Assembly (NCBI GenBank): GCA_022497155.1
Contig: MU385714.1
Coordinates: forward strand, 496,001-560,000
Length of the DNA: 64,000 bases
DNA from: Whalleya microplaca
Lineage: Eukaryota; Ascomycota; Sordariomycetes; Xylariales; Xylariaceae
Direction of reading: 5' to 3'
The notes beneath the pieces were generated by a model that was given only the letters and a program-made list of their open reading frames with translations, was not told the origin of the DNA and did no database searches. The position numbers and the translations under genes are program-made. Positions 1-11,342 of the stretch are shown here, piece after piece. How positions within the stretch are numbered: the stretch's first letter is position 1; every line of letters starts with the position of its first letter.

Positions 1-368
1 CGATCCTCCTAGCTGTCCGGGGTCCCTCTCCCGCTACCGCGCCGGCGCATGTTCAGTTGTAACGCCCATAACGCTACTCAGCAAACACACGCCACTGCCC
101 CCCAGTCCATCCTTTGAAATTATTACCCATGTGTCTAGTATCGATGTTCAAATGAGGCTGGGCTTTAGGACCCGAAAGTTCCATAAGCCCCGATTGCTTC
201 CTATCCCTTCACTACTAAGTTGGCCGTCCTCACCAGCTTTCTTATGCAAAGGTTATTATTACCTCTCATTCCATACTCCTCCTTTGACCTTCTATAACCT
301 ACTTTATTCCGACTCCTAGCACTCATCCACATGTCACCGCCCTCCTCGTTGTTCCGTCTGCTTCCGAG
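1..368. other. Left-edge intergenic / 5' region
   Basis: No convincing coding signal is seen. The stretch is pyrimidine-rich in places and is probably the promoter and 5' UTR of the gene starting at 369. An upstream non-coding or coding exon cannot be excluded. Confidence 0.4.
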
Positions 369-1900
369 ATGATGCTCACAGCAAAGCAGCCAGTTCACTA
401 CGGCTACCGGCCCGTCCATGACCTACCGACGCCGCCTCGAACCTCGCCCCCCGTGACTGTTCAGGACTCCTCTCAAAAGCCGCTTGCAGCTCTCTCACAG
501 AAGCAGAGTCCATCGGTTAAGCCCATGTCGGCACCTCATCGTGGCCTGCCCCTCCCGGCAGCCATGACATTACCTCAACCACCACCTCCAGCTCCCGGCC
601 CTCCTCACCCATCAGCCCAAGGACCACCCATACATTCTCAAGGACCGCCAGTCCCTTCTCCTCACAGCCAGGCCCTTGGTGCGTTGCCTGCACCGCCTCA
701 ATACCAAGGTTCCGAGGACTCGATGAGGAATTGGTTGGTGGCCAAGGCTGAGGAAGAGAGAAGGAAACAGGAAGAAGAGAGAACACGGCAAGAGACTCTG
801 CGGCTAGAACAAAGAAGACTGGAATATGATATGCTGCGGACGTCTCTAGATCGGGGTATCCCGCCGCCCATGGTACCCGTGGTCTTTGCTGGGATGAGCG
901 GTGGGACGCTTTCGCAGACGGCTCTCGAATGGGCACAGCAATATTTGATGCCACAGCAGACACACCCTGCTCAGATCATGCCGCCTCAAGGGCCACTGTC
1001 ACCAGAAGCCCGAAGAGAGTCTCAGCAATATGGAGGGCAAGGAGCTGGACCTGGCACGCAGGCGAGCTTTGTTTCCTATCAAGGGCCTGGTTCCCCGACA
1101 AGACCTCGAGCGCACACGTTGAGCATGGGTGGGGCTGTCGGGAGACCGCTGGGAAGTTCTACCCTTCCGCGACTAACTACAGGCGAGGGGAGTACCGGTC
1201 CCCCTGGCATCCTTCATCCCGCTCACGCCCTGGCGCAACAGCCACAGGCGGCGCCACCGCAGCAGGAAACTTCATCACCCTCGATCTACTTCCATCATTG
1301 GCAACCACCCAATACGCAGGGAGGCTCTAACCAGCCAGGAACGCCTTCCGGTTTGTCTAAATCTAAAATAAATAAGTAAATATCGGTCTGGCTAATGTTG
1401 CCTTTCGAGAATTAGTAGACTCGCCGAAAAAACGAAAAGCTACCGGTCCGCAGCCAGCAGCGCCTCCACCGGCGGGCCAAACGCGGTTCAGATCCCCGCC
1501 TTTTGGGCAGCATGGAGGGCAGTCGACATTGTCAAACCCGCCCTCTGGCCGCCGACGAGGTCATTCGCGGCAGAGAAGTGACATTTCTTCATATCGGTCG
1601 GGTCGTGGCCGAGGAGAAGGAAGCTTTGGGCCGTACCGGGGACTTTCACCAGGACTTTCGGGAGCGTCAAGGGAAACGATGGCTGGAGAACCGTCACAGC
1701 ACCCGCGGAGCAGTGCCCACTCCGTTTCGTCTTTACTATCAGATCAGCCATCACCACGATACGCGTCTGAAATGAGACTGCAGCAAGGGGAAGGCGAGCG
1801 GCGAAACTCGCCGATGACAGCGGAAGAATTGTCGCGTGGTGGAACGACAGGCTCTGGGCTGGCAGGAGGACCTCCTGCACGTGAACGAGAAAATGATTGA
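369..1900 (+). CDS. Conserved fungal proline/glutamine-rich protein with coiled-coil segment, function unknown
   Basis: Two exons, 369-1350 and 1416-1900, give about 488 residues. The 65-nt intron has a GTTTGT donor, a GCTAATG branch and an ATTAG acceptor, and only this pairing keeps phase. Exon 1 would otherwise run into the intron and stop at 1379. The N-terminal 110 residues are Pro/Ser-rich. A highly charged helix, rich in Glu, Arg and Gln and likely a coiled coil, lies at about residues 120-155. A Pro/Gln/Gly-rich low-complexity part follows. Right after the splice junction the motif DSPKKRKATGP looks like a monopartite nuclear localisation signal, and the C-terminus is Ser/Arg/Gly-rich. 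This composition suggests a nuclear regulatory or RNA/chromatin-associated protein, which is inference. I do not recognise a named domain. The start is the first ATG of a double ATG in the frame. Confidence 0.75.
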
Positions 1901-4900
1901 AGGATGGTAATTCAGTTGATGGCGTTTTCCACGCGTTTCAGCCTCGATGCATCACCAAGCGAAATGTAGTCGAATTGGGGAAATGAGCTCCACGAACATT
2001 GATCTCACGTTAACTTAGGTTCATTTAAACAACCCCTGGATACTTTGCGATACTATGCTATGATTGGCAATTTACGAGCGAGGGTCCCTTCCATTCAGCT
2101 AGCCCTCAGCTAGTCAAGGCGACAGACGGCGCCGAGCGCGAACGTCAACCTTATTACAAATTCTCAATGGAGCGATAAAGCACTCAGACAAGATGGTTTA
2201 GTGCTGACGATTTTTGAATTCATTGTTACTATTTTATACTCTTACCTGTACCAAAACATTCACATCTGCATACAATGGGGATATCTACGACGCGGTATCA
2301 AAAGCATCTACGGCCGGTGAAATGGATTTGAAAAAGAGGACCTGGAGTTCGCGGGCAACAGACGGAGACAGGCGTCTTAGCGATCAGAGCATGCAACACT
2401 GTACTATACATACGATAGATACCACGAGAATAGGGGGAGAATAGGAGGATGTAGGCTGGCTCAAAGTTGGACATGGCTAGGAGTTTTTTGCGCATTTGGA
2501 CCATAACTACCAGAACTGTGTTGTTCAAACCCGCAATTGTTTCTCTCACTCTTTCTCTTTTTCCCACATTTTCTTTTCTTCTTCGAAATTGTGTGCAAAG
2601 ACTGCCGAGTGCTATGCCATGCATGTCTTACCCGTTAGTGCCCAAAACTGGCCATGTTCCGATCTGAGACTCTTTCTGCGTGTTGTGAATTGTCTTAGTT
2701 TACCGCGTTGTTATTGGCTACCCTGTATTGGTCCACCATCGGACATTTTATGATTTGTCGAGGCGATCGTGACACGGCAAGGGCTATATGTAGGATTCTG
2801 ATTGATCGGGAAAGATGACGGTTACTTAATATAGGGTTTAGAGTTACACGGCAGAGACGCAGCAGAGCATGGCAAGCTTCAGACTATAAGCTCAGCTACA
2901 AGAATCATTTGGTCATACCGCACGATACACACGTAGAGACAACTGGGTTCGAGACATGATATCCGGGAGCGTTGAAGCCGCGTGTAACGTAACAACGCCC
3001 GGGCGTTGATCTCGGCTGCGGCTGACTGGCGTGGAGAAAGGGGCCGATCAGAATCTGGAAGAATTGAAGTGCGAGTATAAGGTACTGTACATACACGGAC
3101 GAAGTAGAAGTGCAAAAAATACCCGCGCGCCAGACGGCTCGGCTGGTCAGCCATCAGGTCGGTTGTGATTCGTGCCCACACCGCTAGAACCGCCATGGCC
3201 CACCCCGTGTCGACCTCTTATGAGACTCAGAACGTCATGCAACTTTTAAGAATAGAATATATATATGTACTGGCTGACAGAGAATATCATATCAGTCTTT
3301 CCACGGCCTGCTATTCTTAGTCAAGAGAACAACGCGCCGACATATCACATCATGAACGCACACACACGCCGGGCAATACTAGCCCGATATGCAACGCGCG
3401 AGCTGCAGCCCAGCGACTGATGTTGGCTGAAAGCAGAGCAGGTTGACCAATTGTATAGCATGTGTACATACCCCAACTAAGAACGCGTGGGGAAACAGAA
3501 CCAACCCCAAAGCGGCTGTCTCGACATGTTATATCGCTCTGTTTACGGTAAGATGGATACTTCTAGTGAAGTATGCCAAAGGCAATTATGTATGTATACA
3601 CTATACCGTGCTGTCAGATCACAAGACTTTACATAGGGCCAGTCGGTCGAGCTTTTGCTTTTCGGCCGCAGCGGGCTGGAATCGATATTATGAAAGCATA
3701 GCCGATATCATAATATCTTCCAAGGGACCCGGCACAACCTACCTGCTTCTAACAGGTCGTCCATCGTCTAATGGACTCTTTACAGTATAGCCGCTACTGC
3801 TACTACTGCCGCTCCATCTCCGACAATGCATGATGACTCGCAGTAGCGGCTTGATACGACAGCAGGCATTAGCCTCCTCCCACCGAGCTTGGTCGCAGAT
3901 CTGGTCTCCTTCGGGAGCTGTCTGGTTGCTTGCGTATAGAATCACATTTATTTATAGTTCGTCTGAAGACGATCCCCATCACCCCTACGGCCAGCGCAAC
4001 TCGCAAAATCTGCTCAGCTTTAAGGCATTGTAGAGCAATTTCCCAATCAACTACCGCGAGATACGGGGGGGAGAGGGTTAGGGGATTTTACACGCATGGC
4101 GCGGTGCACGATGGTCTCGGGATTGTAGATGTAACCTGACTTCGAGAAAGCAGAGAATGTCCACTTTCGGCTGTGCCGGACTACCTACGCGTACAGCAGG
4201 CCTCCATCTCCTCCACTGGTACTAGAGCATGCATCGAGGCCCTGGTTAGACAAACCTCCGCGGCCGCCTATCGATGCGACGACATTCACCGGGCCTATGG
4301 CCCTCTCTCCACGCATCGCAAATGAGATGCGACGCTGCGACACTGTGGCGGCATCATGGAGATGCTGACTGCAGCTGTAGCAGCAGCAGCAGCTCTCTGG
4401 AAGCACAGCGCCTCTGCTAGTGACGCTCTTCACGCCCGCGGGCCGCAGGCATCCAACTCTCTCACACGCTCTCTCGGCGCGGCTTAATAAGGTCAATATC
4501 TATGAAACGCAACGTGCATGTTACGAAAGGCTTGCTTATCCCTAACCCGGATGCTTGGTGTCAAAATACGACGCAGCACGAACACGTGGATGGAAACACT
4601 ACTTTGCTCCCCCCTTCGGCCTTCCCCGGACTGCCACAACAGCCCCGTCCCATTGTTGACAAGCAAGTGACTGATAGATAGATTGGCGAGCACGTATGGG
4701 ATGGGGATTATTCTCGAGAATGGCTCGGGAAGTGTCAGCAATGTGTCATCCAGCCGGCACGTGTCAGATAGGATCGAGGCTCAGCAACTTATCTTTTGAT
4801 TAAACTATGCCCGTAGCCGTCACTTCCGTCCTGACTGACGTGGTGGCGTCCGTCAAAGAGGTGCTACGTAGCTCCGGCCGAGTAAGGCTTATAGTCGCCA

Positions 4901-6442
4901 AGGTCGCCCGCCCTATGAGTTCCTTTCTCTGGTAGAGGATCTCAATCCCATATCGCCAAGAACTACTATAAGGTCAAGGTTAGGTATACCTCACAGGTTA
5001 AGTTACGGGGCCATTCGCTCAGCTGAGACCACCTCCTACTTGATTGGGATCTATCTTTCTGCCGAGGCAGGGAATAATTCCCGAATCGGGTTGTTGAATG
5101 GCGCTAGAATCTGTTGTATGATCCATCGGCTTGGCTCGAAACTTCCATACGGCACAGTTATGTCAGGGGCTGACTAGCATCTCGAGGCGTGATCCTATAC
5201 TAACTGCCTATCCAGATGCCTACCTATTTTATTGGGCGACGTTGACCGCATCTCCCTAGATACAGGCAGTACGCACGTACTAGCTACAAGCTACTATCCA
5301 AATCGAGACATAAATTGACGGAACCCGTCGTTTGTGGCGTAATTCAATTGAGCTGATAATGTTATGTCTAATAGTTGCATGCCACGTCACATAATGGATT
5401 AATCTATGTTTGAGGCTTTGCCGACCTTCGTGTAATCAACAAGCATCCCCCCTATCTTATGAAAGGATCTCGCTCCCACTTCGATTATATCGTATTTAAC
5501 TATGTAGTTAAGGGATCACAATTGCGCCTCACATCTAGCTGAGCAAGTTCCACCCCTCTTAGGTTGCAATTGCGGCCGCTCTGGAACCAATATGTATCAG
5601 ACGAGATATCAGGATCAAAATAGCATCAGTGACGTTTCTGAATAGCTCCTCCATGTCGATAAGATAATTTCTAGTTGAATTCTATGGCGCAGTCGGGGGG
5701 GATCTAGGTATCCGCTCCTTCTAGAAACCAATACTACCCTGCCAATTAACAAAGACGTTATATAGGAGATAGAGTTGACTGAAACATGAAGGACCATCTG
5801 ACAGCAACTGCCTCCCATTTGCAACAGCGAACCTCGGCCTCATTGCCATGTCACTGTCGATGTGACCTACAGGTTGAGATGTTTCCAAAGGTAACATTTT
5901 CCCGATGGGATGAACTCCATGAGGCGAGAAGGCGACGCCGAGGGCTCTACCACTCAGCAGTTCATGATAACCTTGTTGTTTTCCTTTCCTTGCATGAAAT
6001 TCGGCGTGGCCGGAGGAGACTCTAGCTATGTATCGAGGGACCATTAATACCGATATTATTTGAAGGATCACATTATACACAAGGGGTCAAATCTAGCAAC
6101 TGATTGAAGCATCTAGTTTGAGATCTCCAATATGACTTCAGATGGGATTTTGAGGATGCTCAGTGTTAACGTGAGTATCAGCAAAGGAGGTTAAGGATTC
6201 AGATGCCTCGGCGGCACCGTAAGAAATTTTTGGCTGTCATGATCTTTCGTAGTAGCTAACTCTCTACCTAGGCGTATCACAATGTCGGTTCCTATACAAT
6301 CGGACTGTAGTAATGTACTGATATCATCGACTTTTTTTTTCTGTAATGCTGACTAAGGCCTACCCTCGTGGTAACTATGTGATGGGCTTCGAGGTCATCG
6401 TTCAGGGATGTCCCATACTGGTAAATCGTTGTCCTCCAGGAT
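1901..6442. other. Long intergenic region without a supportable gene
   Basis: About 4.5 kb in which the open frames are short, overlap on both strands and resemble no family I know. No tRNA-like cloverleaf, rRNA or transposase motif was recognised. Base composition is not strikingly AT-rich, so it is not an obvious heavily RIP-mutated block. It may hold long UTRs, non-coding RNA or relics too decayed to read. Confidence 0.4.
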
Positions 6443-8446
6443 TTAATTTGGAATTGCATGTTGCTCCGATGGCACACCGGCCTTCCATCTGTATGTCGAA
6501 GCAACATGCTCATCGAGGGGACCACTCTGACCAGGCTTTTTGTAGAAGTTCTCCCTGTAGGTGCCCTCAGGCACGGCATAATCGTCCCAGGTCAATCCTC
6601 GCCTACGTAGCTCAGGGAGTAACAGCTCAATGATGTCTTTGAACGACTGTGGGAACAGTGCGTATGCCTAAACCTATTGTAAGTTTTCGCTGGGGAATCA
6701 GCATTCGGGACTTGGAGGGATCTTACCAAATTGAAACCATCAACATCCGCTTCATCGATCCAAACTTCAAGTCCATCGGCTACCTGCGCAGGTGTTCCAA
6801 CTAGAACGGGTCCGTTTCCGCCGATGCTGACGTGTTCTGCAATCGTATGCTTAGTCCATTTTGCTGTTCCCGGTGAAAATCTAGCGTAGCCCTCAACAGT
6901 AGACCTAACCCAGTCAGTATTGGCGACCATACCAGTATCATCCTACATACCGGACAGCATTGCTCTCGACCTGTCTAAGCTCCTCATCGTCCCCGTACTT
7001 GCCGAGGTCGATGCCGGTCCAACCCCCGAACAGAGCCAAAGCCCCGTCGTGAGAAGCATACTTTCGGTAGTCAGCCAGCTTCGTCTGTGCTTCTTCCTCC
7101 GTGCGCCCAAGGATCGGCGTCACCAAGGCCAGGACCTTGATGTTCGCCGGATCGCGACCAAACTCGGTTCTCGCTAGCTCGCGGACATCCGCAATGCTCT
7201 TCTTGCACACCTCCGGAGCGTGCGCCGACATGAAAATTCCTTCGGCATGTTGGGCCGCGAACTGCTTTCCCGCGCGAGACGTGCCTGCTTGGAGCAGCAG
7301 CGGAGTCCGCTGAGGGCTGGGCTGGCAGATGTGTGGGCCGGGTACAGTGAAGAACTTCCCCTTGTGATCGATCTGTCTGACTAGGTCTGGTTGTGTGTAG
7401 ATACCAGACTCGCGATCCAGCTTCACGGCATCGTCTCGCCAAGAAGATTCCAGAAGTTTGTATATCACTTGGATATACTCCTCAGCCTGGGCGTAGCGGT
7501 CATCGTGCTTTTGGCAGGTCAGCTTAGAGTCAACCCGGCCGTTAGGTATACAGCTAGCTGTATGTCTTACCTTCGGCTGCTCTGCGTAACCCAGGTTCTT
7601 TGCGGCAGAGTCTAGATAGCTCGTCACAATCTAAACAATTATTCAGGTCAGCGACTACAGCCAAGAGTCATCCATGAGATGTTGTGGCTAACATTCCAAC
7701 CTAGCCTACACGCGATCAGTGACATATCATACAAGTTCCGAATTCAACACGTACCGCCCTCCACTGAGGTGATCGACTGTCGACAAGCGTCTTGCGAGGT
7801 GGTACGGTTGTTCATAGGTCGTCGAGACGGTGACACCGAAGCCAATGTTCTTAGTCGCTGCTGCCACTAAAGCACCCAAAGTTAGTTTTGTCCATTACCA
7901 TGAATAGTTTCAGGGTTAACATTATGTTGGAAATCCTCTTGTCACAAGTGCACAGCTCGTGCAAAGGTAGAGGGGGGCAACGCAGGTGGGTATGCTTTGG
8001 AATAGGGGCAAGGGGGATATCTCTCGGTTAGGCATACTAGCTGATATCACTGAAAGAGGCTCATTGACTGGCCATTGTGCCCCAGATATCTTTGCAGGGT
8101 CTAGAGATGCATTGTACACATCATATCCCCCTGTAATCAGTAGTCAGCGCTGACTTCTAGTTTGGGCACACGGCATAAGTTACCGAGAACGTCGGCAATG
8201 AAGATGCCGTGGAACTTGGCTTCTTCCAGCAGCTTTGCAAGTTCTACCCAATGTTTGACCTCATTGAAGCGCCAGGACTCGTCATCAGGATGTCGCCATA
8301 ATCCGGGAGATTGGTGACCACTGCCTGTGCTAACGGATCAGTTGCCGATATCAACATGGGTGAGATGGGATGTGCATACACATCTCCACGAAGGCATTGA
8401 GCACAAGGCTCTTCTTAGGTTTCTCATTACTGCTACCTGCGCTCAT
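6443..8446 (-). CDS. FMN-dependent luciferase-like monooxygenase (NtaA/SnaA/DszA-type), copy 1
   Basis: Nine exons on the minus strand: 8446-8380, 8324-8184, 8130-8038, 7866-7755, 7705-7693, 7630-7571, 7507-6951, 6904-6727 and 6667-6443. Together they give 481 residues in unbroken phase. Family hallmarks appear in order: LVLNAFVEMC, the SGHQSPGLWRHPDDES start region, FHGIFIADVLGGYDVY, YEQPYHLARRLSTVDHLSGG, WNIVTSYLDSAAKNLGYAEQ, HDDRYAQAEEYIQV, SPQRTPLLLQAGTSRAGK, FGGWTGIDL, SIGGNGPVLVGTPAQVAD and LLLPELRRRGLTWDDYAVPE. Known members use FMNH2 and O2, with the flavin supplied by a separate reductase, to oxidise aminopolycarboxylates, sulfones or sulfonates. The substrate here is unknown. The length fits the family (about 440-490). 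Exon 5 is only 13 nt. The intron at 7570-7508 is 63 nt with no in-frame stop, so retention would add 21 residues. The neighbour at 9108-10731 is a divergent paralogue on the same strand. Cellular location is unclear; no signal peptide is visible. Confidence 0.88.
7693..7705 (-). other. 13-nt micro-exon of the copy 1 monooxygenase
   Basis: The bases encode the end of an Arg codon followed by Leu-Gly-Trp-Asn. It is flanked by a TGTAG acceptor and a GTTAGC donor. Skipping it would break the frame and delete the family motif R-F/L-G-W-N-I-V-T. Confidence 0.7.
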
Positions 8447-9107
8447 CTTGGCTTACTACTCAAGAGCTCAAGGTTGTATAAATAAGGCTGTTGTTGGTAA
8501 TTGTTTCGGCTTATTCGGTGAAAATGGGAAGCATCTATCGCCGAGTAATTGCGAAAGCCTCATTTGTGATATTTCTCCGAGCCCAGACTACCCTGATTCT
8601 ACGAACAATAAAAGCAATGTATTATATGCACCGCTGAACGGGCGTTTTACTTAGCGTTCCGTTGACTTGGGATCACGCAAGACGACTAACGATCACGCAA
8701 TATTCGGGCGGGGTTCCTAATGTTGCTTGCGTCTAAACATGCTCCGGTCGGAGGAGACGCGGCCGGAGCAGAAGCCGGATAACGGTTGCATGTGTAATTA
8801 GATCGGTCCTACGGATAAAACTCATTTGAAGAGTATCCTCCTCAGAAGGGACTCTGCAACAGTTAAACTGTTTTAGCTTAGTATTGTGCAGCTATCTTTT
8901 CAGCTCGTAATACTCTTGATATTTCTCTGTTTGAAGGTCGTAGGGTTTCCTCTCAACTCACTAGGTGCAAATAGGACAGACTGCCAAAAGACTGCCTCGT
9001 TATCTGGCAGCCTGCTAGGGAGCGTAACGTTACGAAGCCAGCCATGCCCCTTTTGTATATGATCAGGCGAACTCACTCTGGAGACCTTAATGAAAGGACC
9101 CGTAGAA
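8447..9107. promoter_or_regulatory. Spacer between the two luciferase-like monooxygenase genes; promoter of copy 1
   Basis: No coding signal is seen. The spacer holds the promoter of the minus-strand gene starting at 8446 and the 3' end of the gene ending at 9108. An inverted repeat, GCTCCGG (8741-8747) and CCGGAGC (8763-8769), lies about 300 bp upstream of the copy 1 start. Confidence 0.5.
8741..8769. promoter_or_regulatory. Inverted repeat GCTCCGG-N15-CCGGAGC, candidate regulator site
   Basis: Perfect 7-bp arms separated by 15 nt, with several CGG/CCG triplets such as fungal Zn2Cys6 regulators bind. A single copy of GCTCCGG also sits at 10835-10841, about 100 bp upstream of the second monooxygenase. 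Binding is inference. Confidence 0.3.
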
Positions 9108-10731
9108 CTAGTTATTATTCTGGCTCTGGGTAGACTGCGCTTCCACGTATGGTTGATCCTCCTGATATCGGTCGTATTTATATACCGATCCAGGGTGGTC
9201 ATCTCTTAACCCTCGCTGCCCTTTCCCGTAGATCCTTTCTCGTGCTGTCAGTCCCTCCTCATCAGGCTGCGGAGGTTCAGGGTAGAGTCCGCGACGCCTC
9301 AATTCTGGAATCAACAGGTCAATGACCTCTTCGAACGTTCCTGGAGTGGTGACATAGCCGATGTTGAAACCATCTAGATCCCCTTCGCGTATCCAACGCT
9401 CCATATCGTCAGCGACAGTTTGTGGACTGCCTATTCCAACATGTCCAAGACCTCCTATCGCGGCTTTTTGCGCAACCACGCGGGGTGTCCATTTTGGGAT
9501 GTCTGGGCTGGTGGTTGTGAACGCGTCCAATATACTGAGAACCTTGTGGGCTTCCTGCGAATCGGCGGCGCTGATCTCCTGGTCCAGGGGTATCTTGGAC
9601 AGGTCAATTCCCGTCCACCCGCTAACCAGAACAAGGCCGCCAATCACCGAAGCGTATTTCTCTGCTTCTGCGTATTTTGCGTGTGCCTCCTCATCGGTGC
9701 GCGCGACGATAGGAGTATAGGTCCCGAAGAACTTGAGCGAGCGTGGATCTCGGCCCTGAGCCGCCGCCAATTCCCGGATCTTGGTGATTTTTGGCCGGAG
9801 GATGGCAGGCGAGTGAGATGACACGAAGATAGCTTCTGCGTGCCCTGCTGCGAATTCAGAACCTGCTGACGAAGTTCCAGCCTGGAATAAGAACGGGGTC
9901 CGCTGCGGGGAAGGGTCGACGATGTGTCTTGAATCCAAGTTGAAGTATTTTCCATGGTGATGAATCGTGCGAACCTTGTCCGGATCCGCATAACTATCGT
10001 TCTCTGGATCAGGGTTAATCGCATCATCTGCCCATGACCCCTCCCAAAGCCTGAGTATGCCATGTTAGATCTCGTTGCCAAATGGGCTAGTTGATAACGC
10101 ACTTATACACAACCCGTAAATACTCGTCGGCTTGACGATATCGTTCGTCGTGCTCAATGGGATTCTCGAGCCCAATGGCTTTGAAGGCTGCCTTTTTCCA
10201 GGAGGTGACAATGTTCCACCCAAATCTCCCGCCTGTGAGGTGATCTAAGGTGGAGAAGCGCTTCGCTAACAGAAAAGGGGGCTCAAATGATGTTGAGGCC
10301 GTAATGGCAAAAGAGAGGTTCTTCGTCACGGCAGCCATTGCCGTGATAGCCTAGTACAAGATGGTTAGATATTTGACTCATTCTCAAGATAAGCATCAAC
10401 CCAACATACAATAGTTGGGTCTGTCACTGGCCATTGCGCGGCTCGCCTGATACAGTTGTCGAGGCTCTCCTCGTAGGTATCATAGCCTCCATACGTGTCT
10501 GCTAGAAAGAGAGCATTGAATCCACCCTTATCTAGCAACTTTGCCAAATTAACCCAGTAGTCAAGGGTACGTTTCGTGGCGGATTTATCAACGGGATTCT
10601 GTGTATCGTTAGCTCTACTTCATGATAGAGGGCTACTTTCTAACCTTCCATTGACCTGGGGACAAATGTCCTATTGTTGACATGTCAAATGCATTCAACA
10701 AAATATGCTTTTTGCCATTTCCGAGAGACAT
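9108..10731 (-). CDS. FMN-dependent luciferase-like monooxygenase (NtaA/SnaA/DszA-type), copy 2
   Basis: Four exons on the minus strand, 10731-10645, 10598-10410, 10350-10103 and 10050-9108, give 488 residues. Recognisable blocks are KKHILLNAFDM, HLSPGQWK, FNALFLADTYGGYDTY, AQWPVTDPT, PPFLLAKRFSTLDHLTGGR, FGWNIVTSWKKAAFKAIGL, HDERYRQADEYLRVVYKLWE, SPQRTPFLFQAGTSSAGSEF, VSGWTGIDLS and VGIGSPQTVADDMERW. It belongs to the same two-component, reduced-flavin-dependent monooxygenase family as the gene at 6443-8446. It differs in exon structure (4 against 9) and in many residues, for example lacking the WRHP stretch after SPG. The two are therefore old paralogues or separate acquisitions, not a recent tandem copy. 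The C-terminal tail is Tyr/Asp/Gln-rich and ends in NNN. It lies downstream of, and co-directional with, the MFS transporter. The substrate cannot be read from sequence. Confidence 0.88.
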
Positions 10732-11342
10732 CTTGAACTATGACTTAGGTTTCTTTGATCCTGCTATTCAATAACTCCGCAGGTTTCGTTATGGCTTTAG
10801 AGGCTTTAGATATATCAGGTTAATGAGAGACTCCGCTCCGGACGATAATGACCTCCGCCTCGGGATGGTTGCCACAATCCAAATAAGGTGCGAGACCGGG
10901 CAAATCGTCATAGTCTTGGGTGATGGTGTGATTATCGAAACTTGAGAGGATTCATCGGGGGCGGGGTTGCTTGGAGTGCTTTGCGTGACAATGCCATACG
11001 ATGATTATATGCTAGTGTGTAGTATTGAGCGGTTGAAAATGTGCTACCACTAGAGGGGCTTGCACATGCGTGTATCGGTTGAATAGTTCGAGTCTTCAGC
11101 TGTTCTGTATAGAGTCTAGTTTATTATCAAAGACTCCTTTAACGCTCCCCAATGCTACTATAATATTCATAATCAACGGTAAGCCTTAATTGAAGCTAAA
11201 TATAGCATCTTTTATTTACATGCGATCATGTTGGTCTATATGTTGTCTTCACAGTAAATCTTGAATCAACCCCTTAGGCCTTCCCACAATATGGCCACAT
11301 CGCAACCTTCCCATACATTTGAGCTCATCTAGCAAAGAGCTT
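10732..11342. promoter_or_regulatory. Spacer upstream of copy 2 monooxygenase, downstream of transporter
   Basis: No coding frame is supported. It holds GCTCCGG at 10835-10841 close to the start at 10731. The remainder is AT-rich and probably carries the transporter 3' UTR. Confidence 0.45.

Noticed and set aside
517..1330. Open frames overlapping the first gene in other frames
   Set aside because: They are shadows of a Pro/Gln-rich coding exon; no motifs or compatible splice sites.
2941..2970. GGTTCGAGA sequence resembling a tRNA T-arm
   Set aside because: No matching acceptor, D or anticodon stems could be built around it. Similar GTTCGA occurrences elsewhere failed the same test.
6938..7627. 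Reading the copy 1 monooxygenase straight through 7570-7508 as coding
   Set aside because: The inserted 21 residues are absent from copy 2 at the same site, and the segment has proper donor, branch and acceptor signals, so it is best treated as an intron.
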